From: RHLJ01 sp965242845
GTDB taxonomy: Bacteria; Bacteroidota; Rhodothermia; Balneolales; Balneolaceae
DNA length: 64,000 nucleotides
Assembly: GCA_965242845.1 (NCBI GenBank)
Contig: CBDETC010000002.1
Location: 1 to 64,000, forward strand
Reading direction: 5' to 3'
How positions within the stretch are numbered: position 1 is the stretch's first letter; each line of letters starts with the position of its first letter. The translations under genes and the position numbers were made by a program. This document shows positions 1 through 9,537 of the stretch, piece by piece. The notes under the pieces were generated by a model. That model saw only the letters and a list, made by a program, of their open reading frames with translations, made no database searches and had not been told where the DNA came from.

Positions 1-2
1 CC

Positions 3-263
3 AACGAAGAGATTCTTGCACTTAAACAAGAATTAGAAGAGATGATGCCATTTTGGGAATCCATTTCTCAACCAGTTTCGGTTATTCAGGGAGGAAAAGA
101 CAACTTAGTTCCTGAGGGGAATGCCTACTTTGTAGAAAGAATGCTCCCTAATAATGTCCCTCACATGGTTATTATTCCAGAAATGAATCATTTTGTGCCA
201 TGGACTAACCCAGGCCTGATCCGGAGCGAAATGGAATACATTTCAGAGCAAATCGACAAGTAG
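3..263 (+). CDS. Alpha/beta hydrolase, C-terminal part (cut by window edge)
   Basis: The reading frame is open from the left edge, so only the last 86 or so residues are present. They show the usual end of an alpha/beta-hydrolase fold: a strand followed by QGGKDNLVP, which carries the acidic residue of the triad, and then PEMNHFVPW, which carries the catalytic histidine before the last helix. The nucleophile serine would lie outside the window. Substrate cannot be told. An internal ATG at position 42 is not the true start because the frame continues upstream without a stop. Confidence 0.75.
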   Translation, partial: NEEILALKQELEEMMPFWESISQPVSVIQGGKDNLVPEGNAYFVERMLPNNVPHMVIIPEMNHFVPWTNPGLIRSEMEYISEQIDK

Positions 264-348
264 ATCAAAGTTCTTAAAAATTCTCAATTTCTGGTGTAAC
301 ATTTTCCCTCTTAGCAGTTCTTGAATTCGATACGTTAGCTTTCGATTC

Positions 349-729
349 ATGGACGACAAAAAATATATATTCAACGATGATGATGCATATAGGCTTCTTG
401 TTAAGGCAAGAGTTCATTTACTGCTAATCCCCTACTTTATTTTTATAGGGATGTGCATCTTATCCATTATTCTCGCACTTCAATTTCACGATTATAAATT
501 CATTCTCTCAGTAAATTTTGCGGGAATTATTCTAAGTCAAATTTACTGGTCAAGAATGATTGTAGTGTGGAAAGTGAAAGTTTTTCAACATCAATTATTT
601 CGACAGGTCTACAGAGAAGCTATTCGTGAGGGCCTAATTTACGATGACTCGAACTGGTTTAGCAGCCTGGTTATTGCTACAAAGAAGGAACGAAAGCTTA
701 TTAATGGAAGACCAATCTCTACCTTGTGA
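349..729 (+). CDS. Small two-helix membrane protein of unknown function
   Basis: A 126-residue protein I do not recognise. The N-terminus is acidic and charged. Two hydrophobic segments follow at about residues 22-46 and 51-72, then a basic, tyrosine-containing tail of about 50 residues ending ERKLINGRPISTL. This fits an inner-membrane protein with two transmembrane helices joined by a short turn. It lies between a hydrolase end and a GH3 glucosidase on the same strand, with gaps of 85 and about 75 bases, so co-transcription is possible but not shown. No catalytic motif is visible. Confidence 0.6.
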   Translation: MDDKKYIFNDDDAYRLLVKARVHLLLIPYFIFIGMCILSIILALQFHDYKFILSVNFAGIILSQIYWSRMIVVWKVKVFQHQLFRQVYREAIREGLIYDDSNWFSSLVIATKKERKLINGRPISTL

Positions 730-804
730 GATTTTTTATCTGAGATTCTAATAGCTCAATTTGTTTAACTTTCCGAGTTGAACGTTGATTAGAATTATTT
801 TTTG

Positions 805-3054
805 ATGGCAGTACACGCTAATACTGAGAAAACAGCTGAGCAAGTAGATATAGCAAAATCAGTTGCTGAGTTACTTTCTAAAATGACTTTAGATGAGAAA
901 ATTGGTCAAATGAACCAATACTGTAGCACCTGGGATCTAACAGGTCCTATGCCACAAGGTGCTAGTGAGCAAGAGCGATACCAAAAAATTGCTGAAGGCA
1001 AAGTAGGCTCCATGCTTAATGTAGTTGGAGTTGAAGCTACTAGAAAGGCTCAAAAATTAGCAGTAGAACATTCCAGGTTAGGTATACCTTTGATTTTCGG
1101 CTATGATGTAATTCATGGCTACAAAACTATGTTCCCTGTGCCTTTGGCAGAGTCCTGTAGTTGGGACTTAGAATTGATTGAAAAATCAGCTCGGATAGCT
1201 GCTATAGAATCTGCTGCTTCGGGGGTTCATTGGACATTTGCTCCTATGATGGATATAGGGCGTGATGCACGTTGGGGAAGAGTAGTCGAAGGAGGTGGTG
1301 AAGATACTTATCTAGGCACCCAGATTGCGGTTGCCCGAGTCAAAGGATTCCAGGGAGAAGATCTTTCGAGAAAAGATACCATAGCAGCCACAGCCAAGCA
1401 TTTTGCAGGTTATGGATTTGTAGTTGCGGGCAGAGATTATAATACCACAGAGATAAATACTAATACACTTTATAATCACATCTTGCCCCCATTTAAAGCT
1501 TCTGTAGAAGCGGGCGTAGCAACCGTTATGAACTCTTTTAATGATATTGACGGTATACCGGTTACCGGCAATGACAATCTACAGCGGAGGATTCTAAAGG
1601 AAGATTGGGGCTTCGAAGGATTTATCATTACCGATTGGAATACTATCGGAGAAATGAAAACTCATCAGTTTGCAAAAAGCTTAAAAGAAGCTGCAAAAAA
1701 AGCAGCGCTTGCTGGTGCAGATATGGATATGGAGTCACAGGGTTTTGAGTATTTCCTTAAAGAGCTTGTTGAAGCTGGAGAAGTTGAAGAATCCATTATT
1801 GACGAGGCCGTACGAAGAATTCTTACGCTTAAATTTAAACTTGGACTTTTTGATGACCCATACGGTTACTGTGATGAACATCTCGAGCAAACGAAAGTAT
1901 TCTGCGACGAACATTTGACAGCAGCGAAGGAAGCAGCATTAAAATCTATTGTTCTGCTTAAGAATGACAGGAACCTGCTCCCTCTTTCGAGAGAAGCAAA
2001 GTCAATTGCTGTAATTGGGTCGCTCGCTGAAGATAAAGATACTCCCATTGGAACATGGAGAGGACAGGCAATCCCCTTCAGTGCAGTATCAGTACTTGAA
2101 GGGATTCAACATAAAGTTTCGGATGATGTAGAAGTTAAATTTGCCAAGGGTTACACTCTTTCAACAGGAACACCCGAATTTACCCAAACTTTAGACCTGT
2201 CAAATGCGGATGATAGATCAGGGCTTGAAGAGGCTATAGAGCTGGCTGGCTCATCCGATTTAGTAATACTCGCACTTGGAGAAGAGTGTTTTCAATCGGG
2301 TGAAGGACGAAGCCAGACCGAAATCGGCTTAAAAGGCACTCAGCTTGAACTATTGAAAGAGATAGCCAAAGTGAATGATCAGGTAGTAATTGTTCTGATA
2401 AATGGCCGACCGATTGCAGAGCCATGGTTGTACGAAAATATGTCTACCATATTAGAATGTTGGCAACTGGGATCAGAATCAGGAAATGCAATAGCTGATG
2501 TGTTATTTGGTGATTATAACCCATCTGGCAAGCTAGCCATGTCTATTCCAAGGAATGTAGGGCAAATGCCTATTTCTTATAACCGGAATAATACTGGGCG
2601 TCCGGCTAACGTCGATCCTGACCCACTGTATGTTTTTTGGTCTCATTATGTTGATTCCGAAAAAACTCCCCAGTATTCATTTGGTCACGGGCTGAGTTAT
2701 ACTACGTTTGAGTACTCTAATTTTGAGCTTAGCTCTTCAAAAATGGCCATGAATGAGCGAATATTCGCATCTATGGAAATAAAAAATACGGGGACTGTCA
2801 ACGGGATAGAGACTGTACAGTTATATATTAATGATCTTTATTCTTCCACTATTCGCCCAGTAAAAGAGCTAAAAGGATTTACTAAAGTTGAACTCGAACC
2901 CGGGGAATCAAAGCAGGTTGTATTTGATATCAACTGGGAGACATTAGCATTTTATGGGCCTGATCGAACATTTGGCGCTGAGCCGGGTGAGTTTGAAATT
3001 ATGATTGGCGGGAATTCAGAAGATTTATTAGTTCAGAAAATCGAGTTGACATAA
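805..3054 (+). CDS. bglX: Glycoside hydrolase family 3 beta-glucosidase
   Basis: A 749-residue GH3 enzyme that removes terminal beta-linked glucose (or xylose) from oligosaccharides. Seen in order: the GH3 barrel with KHFAGYG and a GRDYNTTEI segment, the nucleophile aspartate in FIITDWNT at about residue 277, the second alpha/beta domain starting near SIVLLKNDRNLLPL, and a C-terminal fibronectin-III-like domain after SFGHGLSYTTFEYS. This layout and length match the BglX branch. Start: ATG at 805 is preferred over the adjacent TTG at 802; a stop lies at 790-792, so no longer N-terminus is possible. Unlike periplasmic BglX, it has no signal peptide or lipobox, so it is predicted to be cytoplasmic. 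A strong hairpin terminator follows. Confidence 0.93.
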   Translation: MAVHANTEKTAEQVDIAKSVAELLSKMTLDEKIGQMNQYCSTWDLTGPMPQGASEQERYQKIAEGKVGSMLNVVGVEATRKAQKLAVEHSRLGIPLIFGYDVIHGYKTMFPVPLAESCSWDLELIEKSARIAAIESAASGVHWTFAPMMDIGRDARWGRVVEGGGEDTYLGTQIAVARVKGFQGEDLSRKDTIAATAKHFAGYGFVVAGRDYNTTEINTNTLYNHILPPFKASVEAGVATVMNSFNDIDGIPVTGNDNLQRRILKEDWGFEGFIITDWNTIGEMKTHQFAKSLKEAAKKAALAGADMDMESQGFEYFLKELVEAGEVEESIIDEAVRRILTLKFKLGLFDDPYGYCDEHLEQTKVFCDEHLTAAKEAALKSIVLLKNDRNLLPLSREAKSIAVIGSLAEDKDTPIGTWRGQAIPFSAVSVLEGIQHKVSDDVEVKFAKGYTLSTGTPEFTQTLDLSNADDRSGLEEAIELAGSSDLVILALGEECFQSGEGRSQTEIGLKGTQLELLKEIAKVNDQVVIVLINGRPIAEPWLYENMSTILECWQLGSESGNAIADVLFGDYNPSGKLAMSIPRNVGQMPISYNRNNTGRPANVDPDPLYVFWSHYVDSEKTPQYSFGHGLSYTTFEYSNFELSSSKMAMNERIFASMEIKNTGTVNGIETVQLYINDLYSSTIRPVKELKGFTKVELEPGESKQVVFDINWETLAFYGPDRTFGAEPGEFEIMIGGNSEDLLVQKIELT

Positions 3055-3058
3055 AAAA

Positions 3059-3080
3059 AGCAGCTCATTAATGAGCTGCT
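3059..3080. terminator. Bidirectional hairpin terminator
   Basis: A perfect 22-base palindrome with 11-base arms lies between two converging genes. It has an A-run on its left and T-rich sequence on its right, so it can end transcription of both the glucosidase (plus) and the Bax-inhibitor-1 gene (minus). Confidence 0.85.
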
Positions 3081-3102
3081 TTAATTTCGGTGAATCTTTC
3101 TC

Positions 3103-3795
3103 TTATCTCCTTTGTCCAAAAATTCGGAGAAGGAAAATAAACAGGTTAATGAAATCGAGATACAGGGCTAGTGCTCCCATGATAGCTCCCTTTCTCCCCT
3201 CTTCACTTTCTATGTCAACTTCAAGACTAAGTCGCTTAAGTTTTTGAGTATCGTAAGCAGTCAAACCTACAAAAATCAATACTCCTGCATAGGTGATAAT
3301 CCAATACATTGTTGAACTAAACCAAATAACGTTTACAATGCTGGCTATAATTAGTCCAATTAGCGCCATAAATAATAGGTTTCCCCACGAAGTAAGATCT
3401 CTTTTTGTAAAAAAACCATAGGCACTCATTACACCAAAAGTACCAGCAGTTATAAAAAAGGTAGATGCAACCGAGGCTTGTGTATATACTAATAACAGAG
3501 CCGAAAGAGTAAGTCCATTCAATGCTGAATACAACATGAACAAACCAATAGCCATATTTGAGGATATTCGGTTAATAATGGAAACCATTCCAAAAACAAT
3601 GGCTAGCTCAACAATGATTAATCCAAAAAGTACACCGGGTGTACCAAAAATTAGATTGATCATCGCTTCAGAAGAAACTGTTCGTAAAGCAACAAATCCA
3701 GTTAGTGCTAATGCTAAACACATCCAGGCGTAAACTTTGTTCATAAATGAAGCCTGAATGCTCTGTACTTGATCTGCAGTGAGTTGAGTATGCAT
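3103..3795 (-). CDS. Bax inhibitor-1/YccA family membrane protein
   Basis: A 230-residue, very hydrophobic protein with about seven transmembrane helices, the length and pattern of the BI-1/YccA (TMBIM) family. Supporting segments are the N-terminal MNKVYAWMCLALALTG helix, the central SALNGLTLSALLLVY helix, the family-like GLTAYDTQKLK stretch near residue 185, and the last ALALYLDFINLFIFLLRIF helix. Bacterial members are thought to leak calcium or protons, or to interact with FtsH (YccA); which applies here is unknown. The gene faces bglX and shares its terminator. Confidence 0.9.
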   Translation of the reverse strand: MHTQLTADQVQSIQASFMNKVYAWMCLALALTGFVALRTVSSEAMINLIFGTPGVLFGLIIVELAIVFGMVSIINRISSNMAIGLFMLYSALNGLTLSALLLVYTQASVASTFFITAGTFGVMSAYGFFTKRDLTSWGNLLFMALIGLIIASIVNVIWFSSTMYWIITYAGVLIFVGLTAYDTQKLKRLSLEVDIESEEGRKGAIMGALALYLDFINLFIFLLRIFGQRR

Positions 3796-3872
3796 ATAAT
3801 TAATAATTTAAATTTCTCTTTATACCGGAAGATAATGAACCGGGTCCTTATTACCGCAATTCAAATGCCAAA

Positions 3873-6461
3873 CTAAGAACCAAACCAATAACTGAACTTA
3901 AGCAGGAAGATATTAGTAGGTTTGTTATCAAAAATGTCACGTGTTCCGCCAAAAAGGTCAAACATGTCATTATTTAATACCCCTTCTCTTTCCTGTTGCC
4001 ATACCAAATAAAAAGTCGACCCTGGACGATATTCCCATCTTAATACAGCGTTCCCTTGAAGCGCTTTATAGTTGAAATCTGCTGTTTCGGTCTCTCCGAG
4101 ATAAACGAAGTTGTAGGTCTTACGATCTTCAAAATATTTGAAGTTTTTGAAATCGGCGGTATACAGTAATGGACGTGCGTAGGTCTGAAGACTCAATTTT
4201 GATGTAAAGGTCCAATCCACTCTTATTTCCGTATAGAAAATGTCCAGAAAAGAATCAGAGAATAGGTATTCCACTGCTTCATCTGCATCGTAATTATCGA
4301 AACCCTGGTACTGGTCGGTATTCTTTTCCTTTATATAAGTAGGAGAAAATTCTAGCTGAATATAGCTCGTTGGGCGGTAGTTGAGCGATGCATATAAGGT
4401 GGTGGTGTATTCTCCTGAGGCGTCCCTGCGATATCGATTTCCAAAGGTGGCGTATAATTCTTTTGTTTGGTTAGATCTGATTTCCAGACTTGTATTCCAG
4501 TCCTTAGGACGCCTCATTACTGGCCCGCCCCTCGTAATTCTATCATTATAGAATTTTCCGGTAGTCCCAGCTGTACCTATAATGCTCCATAAATTATTCA
4601 ATTGGAAAAAAGCTCCAGATGAATAAAAATTCATGATCATATCGCCATCAAAATTCCAGGCGTAGCCTCCAAATGCCCACAGCAAGTAGAAACGGAATAA
4701 ATCAGAGTTAAGATTTAAATATTCAGCATAAATATGAGGAGCTCTATAATCTGCTCGCTCCAGGAACCCTATATCATTTACTTCATATCCAGGGCTCATT
4801 TCGGAATAAGTAAATGAATAAAGCAAGCCTGAGCCACCATACTTTCCGACGCTAAATTCGCCGTAATAACCATCGAGTTTTGTTTTTGATGGATCGACAG
4901 ATAGTTTTTCAGAATCTGTGCGATTGTAGTATCTGGCTGAAGTAGTTTGGGTTTGCAATATGGCTTCTCGAGTACCATTAACCTGACTGGCAGCAAATAC
5001 ACCACTGGCTCCCCAGCTACGGTTTGCCCAAAAATATTGTCCGTCTAGTCCAACCTGGTAGGCAGATTCATGCAGGTAATTTCGCAAATATGAATTACCA
5101 AAGGATCGATTTACGGCACTTGCAAAACCTCCAAGCTGAACATCCCCACCTTTTAAATCCTGCTTCACTCGCGTAACCATAAAATTAGTAGCAGGTTCTA
5201 CCTGGTATTCCCCTCTCGATAAATCGGAAGAAGAAAAATAATCAGAGTTTTCCTCAAGGGTATATGCATTCAAAACGCCAATAGACAACCCTTTATCGGT
5301 TTTTCCACTGACTTTCACAGCGCCGGCTATGGTAGTCTCTTGTGGTCGGTCTTCAAAATCGGCACTTATTCCTGCTAATCCAGTTTGACCAAAAGGAGTT
5401 TTACCAATTCTTCGACTGTAAAAATTAAAATGGGTACTAAAGGTATTTTGGGAGGTGGTTCCACCAAAAGAAAAAATATCGCTTCCTTCTAAGAAGAATG
5501 GTCGCTGCTCATCAAAGAAAATTTCAAAATTGGTAAGATTAATGGTCGCCGGGTCCGCCTCAACCTGGCCAAAATCTGGATTAATCGTACCAGTAAGAGT
5601 GAAATCTGAAGTTATGCCGTATTTGAAATCCCCTCCGAGTTTAAAGCCAAGCTCGTTTTCTTCATAAAAAGGATCTCCATTATTCAGATCAGGTTCCCGG
5701 GTAAGTTCAGTCGATACATATGGTAATATTTCTAATCGCATCGGCCGTGATAAATCCTGAACCCCTTCAAGATTGCCATACCAGGAAACTTCTCCATACT
5801 CCTCCCTTGGCACCCTAGACCAAAAATTATATTCGTCATAACGGGCAATTTGCCGCTCGAAATTTATCCCCCAGTTTTGTACATCTTTTGAAGAAGTAAA
5901 ACGAAGCTGAGAAAGAGGTATTCTGAACTCTGCCACCCAACCATCAGTATTGATATTAGTCTCTGCATCCCAAACGGCGTCCCATAATACATCTTCTTCA
6001 ATATCATTAAAGTGCATCATATCCTTTTGCACACCAAGCGGATTAACGCCAAAAGAGAATGCAGTTAGATTGTCATCATAGCTATCTACACTTACAAAAA
6101 TCCAATCACTGAGTGCTTCCCCATCTCTTCTGAATAATGTGGCTACGATGGAGTCGGGAGAAGAGTCAAAGTTATATGCTCCTATATATAAGTACTGATC
6201 AGAATAAAGTACTCTTACTTCTGTTCGTTGGCTGGGTCTACCTCCGTCATCAGGGAAGTTCTGTATAAAATCTGTTGCAGGAATAGCTGACGACCAGACA
6301 GACTCATTCAAGACCCCATCTATTTTGATGTCCGAATCAGAAACCACTCTTTCTGCCTTAATGGAAGGCTTCGTTGCAGAATCTTGCGCAAAAATTGTAG
6401 ATGAATTATAAGCCAGTAACCCTACCACTGCACAAAGCCAAACACATAATGTGTTTTTCAT
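3873..6461 (-). CDS. DUF5916 outer-membrane protein with N-terminal CBM9-like domain (copy 1)
   Basis: An 862-residue exported protein. The start at ATG 6461 is chosen over GTG 6482 because it gives a clean signal peptide ending in STIFAQ and has AGG a few bases upstream. After the signal comes a CBM9-like beta-sandwich at about residues 35-210 (IKIDGVLNESVWSSA, then LYIGAYNFDS and NPLGVQKD). The long DUF5916 region follows (GGDFKYGITSDFTLTGTINP, then DFGQVEADPATINLTNFE). It ends in alternating aromatic strands closing with FSYWFGS, as expected for an outer-membrane beta-barrel. The role of DUF5916 proteins is not established. The next gene upstream is a clear paralogue ending in the same six residues, SYWFGS. 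Confidence 0.88.
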   Translation of the reverse strand: MKNTLCVWLCAVVGLLAYNSSTIFAQDSATKPSIKAERVVSDSDIKIDGVLNESVWSSAIPATDFIQNFPDDGGRPSQRTEVRVLYSDQYLYIGAYNFDSSPDSIVATLFRRDGEALSDWIFVSVDSYDDNLTAFSFGVNPLGVQKDMMHFNDIEEDVLWDAVWDAETNINTDGWVAEFRIPLSQLRFTSSKDVQNWGINFERQIARYDEYNFWSRVPREEYGEVSWYGNLEGVQDLSRPMRLEILPYVSTELTREPDLNNGDPFYEENELGFKLGGDFKYGITSDFTLTGTINPDFGQVEADPATINLTNFEIFFDEQRPFFLEGSDIFSFGGTTSQNTFSTHFNFYSRRIGKTPFGQTGLAGISADFEDRPQETTIAGAVKVSGKTDKGLSIGVLNAYTLEENSDYFSSSDLSRGEYQVEPATNFMVTRVKQDLKGGDVQLGGFASAVNRSFGNSYLRNYLHESAYQVGLDGQYFWANRSWGASGVFAASQVNGTREAILQTQTTSARYYNRTDSEKLSVDPSKTKLDGYYGEFSVGKYGGSGLLYSFTYSEMSPGYEVNDIGFLERADYRAPHIYAEYLNLNSDLFRFYLLWAFGGYAWNFDGDMIMNFYSSGAFFQLNNLWSIIGTAGTTGKFYNDRITRGGPVMRRPKDWNTSLEIRSNQTKELYATFGNRYRRDASGEYTTTLYASLNYRPTSYIQLEFSPTYIKEKNTDQYQGFDNYDADEAVEYLFSDSFLDIFYTEIRVDWTFTSKLSLQTYARPLLYTADFKNFKYFEDRKTYNFVYLGETETADFNYKALQGNAVLRWEYRPGSTFYLVWQQEREGVLNNDMFDLFGGTRDIFDNKPTNIFLLKFSYWFGS

Positions 6462-6570
6462 AAAACCTATCGCTGTTATCACATTTACTTTGAGAGCCCC
6501 AACGTAATGAAAGGGAAAGATGCCCTATTGAACCAAAGAGAAGTATAAACAGCTGTTGTTACAAATAAAA

Positions 6571-6593
6571 AAGGGAATGCAATGCATTCCCTT
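6571..6593 (-). terminator. Hairpin terminator after DUF5916 copy 2
   Basis: Inverted repeat with 9-base arms (AAGGGAATG / CATTCCCTT) around a 5-base loop. It lies 22 bases beyond the stop of the minus-strand gene and is followed on that strand by a run of T. It separates the two DUF5916 paralogues. Confidence 0.8.
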
Positions 6594-6614
6594 TAGCCAA
6601 AGTAGTTGTTTTTA

Positions 6615-9413
6615 TTAGCTACCGAACCAATAGCTAAACTTGACCAGAAACACATTGGTAGGTTTGGGATCAAGAATGTCAATAAAGTCCCTACTGAAGT
6701 TAAACTCTCCATCACTTATCCCACCATCGCGCTGCTGCTGCCAAACAAGGAAGAAAGTAGAACCAGGTTTATATTCCCAGCGGAACACTGCATTCCCTTG
6801 TAACGAACGAAAAGTGAAATCGGGACGACTGAAATTGAAGTCCGTATCTCCATCCCTGTCTATATCTACTGCAAAGTTTCCATTTCCGTCTTCTGTCAGA
6901 TCACCTTCATCTACTCCATATCGATCAAACCCGAAGCCTCCAGGATTATTGAATTCACCAAAATTGGAGAATCGTGATGAAGCTATAAAAGGTCTAACAA
7001 ATGTCTGAAGACTCATTTTAGGATTGAATGTCCAATTAACACGAAACTCAGTAGAAAGCCTAGTACTTCTCGCGTCTGAAAAAATGTACCTACTACCAAA
7101 TGTTTGATCAAAATCCGGGTCACGATCAGGCCCAGTAGTTTTACGTGCAATAGTTGCTACATACTGGTCTTCATCAAGTTCAAATCCTATTTCAGGCTCC
7201 ACACTAATCTGGATGAAGGTAGTCGGCTGATATGTGATCCCGAACCAATAGTAATCATCATATTCATTTTCAATATCTCTTCGGTGGAATTGACCTGTAT
7301 ACATGAAGAATTGCTTTGCTCTATCTGTACCCATGTTGAAGTTAAAGTTCAAATCGTCGTTATACTTCATTATTGGTCCACCACGAGTCAATCGGTCAGA
7401 AATCCTACCAAATGAGGTATTAATATTGGCATTTACGTACCACTGGTTTTTGAATCTCGTGAAGCCACCGATGTTATAATTTTGCCAGATACGATCACCA
7501 TCATAGTTCCATCCATGCAAATGATAACTCCACATTTCCCAGTATTGCACATTTTTCGGTGAGGTTTCCTGGTATTGAAAGGCAAAGGCAACTGCGCGGT
7601 AATCTGCTCTGTTCTGGAAGCCTAAATCATTAGTCTCGTATCCCGGGCTTACCTCAGAATAGGTTACCGAACCTGTGAAATGGTCGCCAGAAGATTTCCT
7701 TAAACTTAGCTCGGTAGCAAAACCATCCAGACTGGTTTTCGAAGGGTCCACACTTAATTCATCAGAATCTACTCGTTGGTAATATCGTTGCGGAGCAAGC
7801 TGAGCCAATGAAATTGCGCTTCTGGTACCATTTATCTGGCTAACCGAAAATGTTCCACTTACCACATACTCTCGGTCCTTCCAATTATGCTCAAAATCTG
7901 CTCCCGCTATGTAGGCCGAATTTCTAAGGTAATTTTCGAAATAGGTGTCATTGATATTTCGGTTTACAGCACTCAAGAATCCACCAGCTACTGTATTTCC
8001 TTCATTGATGTCTTTCTTCACCCGGGCAACCAGATAATTCGTAGCAGGCTCAACGGTATATGAACCTGTTGTTTGCCCTAATACACTTCCTTGATTTACT
8101 GTGAAATCCGCCTTTTCTTCTAATGTGTAGGCGTTTAACAACCCAATTGACCATCCCGATTTAGTTTTCCCACTTATCTTAGCTGCTGCTGCAATGTTGG
8201 TTTGGTCCGGAACATTCTGATAAGAAGATCTTGCACTGTCAGAAATAAACGCGGATTCGTTGCTAAATGCATTGAATCTGTCTAAAGATCCCTGTGGGGA
8301 GCGACCAATTCTTCGTGAATAGAATGTATTTGGATTTCCAGCAGTATTATACGTTCTGGTTCTACCAAATCTAAAAATGTCACTTCCTTCCAGAAAGAAC
8401 GGTCTTCTTTCAGAAAAGAAAATCTCAAACTGGGATAAGTTTATAGTTGAAGGATCTGCTTCAACCTGCCCGAAATCAGGGTTAACAGTGGCAGTTAAAG
8501 TTAGGTCGGAGGTCAATCCATATTTCACATCCCCTCCTAATCCGAAATCGACTTCATTTTCATCATAATATGGGTCATTGGGGTCTTGTTCCGGTTCCCT
8601 GGTTAATTTTGAAGAAACATATGGCGCAACTTCAAGCCTTCTTGGTTCCTTCAAATTTGCAATTCCATTCAATCTTCCAAATAGAGAAACTGCCCCTGCC
8701 TCCGTTTGCGAAGTAGGCGCCCAATAATTGAACTCATTATGACGTGCTATGCGTCGTTGAAAATTAACTCCCCAGCTCTGTACTGCTGTTTTTGAACTGA
8801 ATCTCAATTGGGATAAAGGGATTTTCATCTCAACGGACCAGCCATTTGCATGTGTCACTGCTTCAGCTTCCCATACAGCATCCCAAAGAACGTCTTCACT
8901 ACTATCATCGAAATATAGTATATCCTTCTGAACACCTCTGGGGTTTACAGCAAAAGTAAATGCTGTTCTTTTATCATTATAGCTATCAAAACTAACGTAT
9001 ACCCAATCGCTGGTTTCACTTCCATCACGCCTAAAGAGCGGACTGTTGGTAGAATCGATGGCTGTTTCATAAGCCATTACACCAACATATATGTACTTGT
9101 CTGTATATAAGATTTGGGCTTCTGTTCGCTGCGAAGGAGTTCCACCATCCACAGGAAATCGTTGAGTAAAACCTGTAGCAACAGGAGCATTACCCCATAC
9201 ATTTTCGTCTAACAGACCATCAAGTATAATTATTCCATTTGAGATACGAACGGCATCCATTGTTGGAGCGTCCTCAGAACCATAACGGTAGTCTGTTGTG
9301 TTTGTCGGATTTGCCATGTTGGCAACATTCCGTTCTTTAGGGGCAAAGTTTTGAGCTAGTGCAGTACCTCCAAAACATACGCATAGCAATAGCAGGGTAG
9401 TAGATTTTTTCAT
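6615..9413 (-). CDS. DUF5916 outer-membrane protein with N-terminal CBM9-like domain (copy 2)
   Basis: A 932-residue paralogue of the neighbouring gene. A signal peptide (MKKSTTLLLLCVCFGGTALAQ) is followed by a CBM9-like domain (IIILDGLLDENVWGNAP, VNPRGVQKDILYFDD). The DUF5916 barrel shares GQVEADPSTINLSQFEIFF, RRPFFLEGSDIF and the terminal KFSYWFGS with copy 1. It is longer by an aspartate- and glycine-rich stretch (DEGDLTEDGNGNFAVDIDRD) near residue 845 that could bind calcium; this part is inference. The tandem arrangement with a terminator between suggests separate expression. Predicted location is the outer membrane. Substrate unknown. Confidence 0.88.
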   Translation of the reverse strand: MKKSTTLLLLCVCFGGTALAQNFAPKERNVANMANPTNTTDYRYGSEDAPTMDAVRISNGIIILDGLLDENVWGNAPVATGFTQRFPVDGGTPSQRTEAQILYTDKYIYVGVMAYETAIDSTNSPLFRRDGSETSDWVYVSFDSYNDKRTAFTFAVNPRGVQKDILYFDDSSEDVLWDAVWEAEAVTHANGWSVEMKIPLSQLRFSSKTAVQSWGVNFQRRIARHNEFNYWAPTSQTEAGAVSLFGRLNGIANLKEPRRLEVAPYVSSKLTREPEQDPNDPYYDENEVDFGLGGDVKYGLTSDLTLTATVNPDFGQVEADPSTINLSQFEIFFSERRPFFLEGSDIFRFGRTRTYNTAGNPNTFYSRRIGRSPQGSLDRFNAFSNESAFISDSARSSYQNVPDQTNIAAAAKISGKTKSGWSIGLLNAYTLEEKADFTVNQGSVLGQTTGSYTVEPATNYLVARVKKDINEGNTVAGGFLSAVNRNINDTYFENYLRNSAYIAGADFEHNWKDREYVVSGTFSVSQINGTRSAISLAQLAPQRYYQRVDSDELSVDPSKTSLDGFATELSLRKSSGDHFTGSVTYSEVSPGYETNDLGFQNRADYRAVAFAFQYQETSPKNVQYWEMWSYHLHGWNYDGDRIWQNYNIGGFTRFKNQWYVNANINTSFGRISDRLTRGGPIMKYNDDLNFNFNMGTDRAKQFFMYTGQFHRRDIENEYDDYYWFGITYQPTTFIQISVEPEIGFELDEDQYVATIARKTTGPDRDPDFDQTFGSRYIFSDARSTRLSTEFRVNWTFNPKMSLQTFVRPFIASSRFSNFGEFNNPGGFGFDRYGVDEGDLTEDGNGNFAVDIDRDGDTDFNFSRPDFTFRSLQGNAVFRWEYKPGSTFFLVWQQQRDGGISDGEFNFSRDFIDILDPKPTNVFLVKFSYWFGS

Positions 9414-9439
9414 TGTATAGATTTGGCTAGGCTAGCTTC

Positions 9440-9472
9440 AGTGATTCGACTTTTCCGCAAAATCGAATCACT
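9440..9472. other. Long hairpin in the leader of DUF5916 copy 2
   Basis: A perfect 10-base inverted repeat, AGTGATTCGA (9440-9449) with TCGAATCACT (9463-9472). It is extended inward, after one bulged base, by TTTT/AAAA pairing around a CCGC loop. It sits 27 bases before the start of the minus-strand DUF5916 gene and 65 bases after the stop of the DUF4097 gene. It is not followed by a T-run on either strand, so it is not a standard terminator. Confidence 0.6.
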
Positions 9473-9537
9473 AAATTAGCGGGGTTATCTTTCTCGTAAG
9501 TACGACGGGCAGAATCGCTTAGCGTTTCCGCAATTTA

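Noticed and set aside
6640..7415. Plus-strand open frames of about 100-120 codons inside DUF5916 copy 2
   Set aside because: They are antisense to a strongly supported gene, have no family motifs, and their composition follows the opposite strand.
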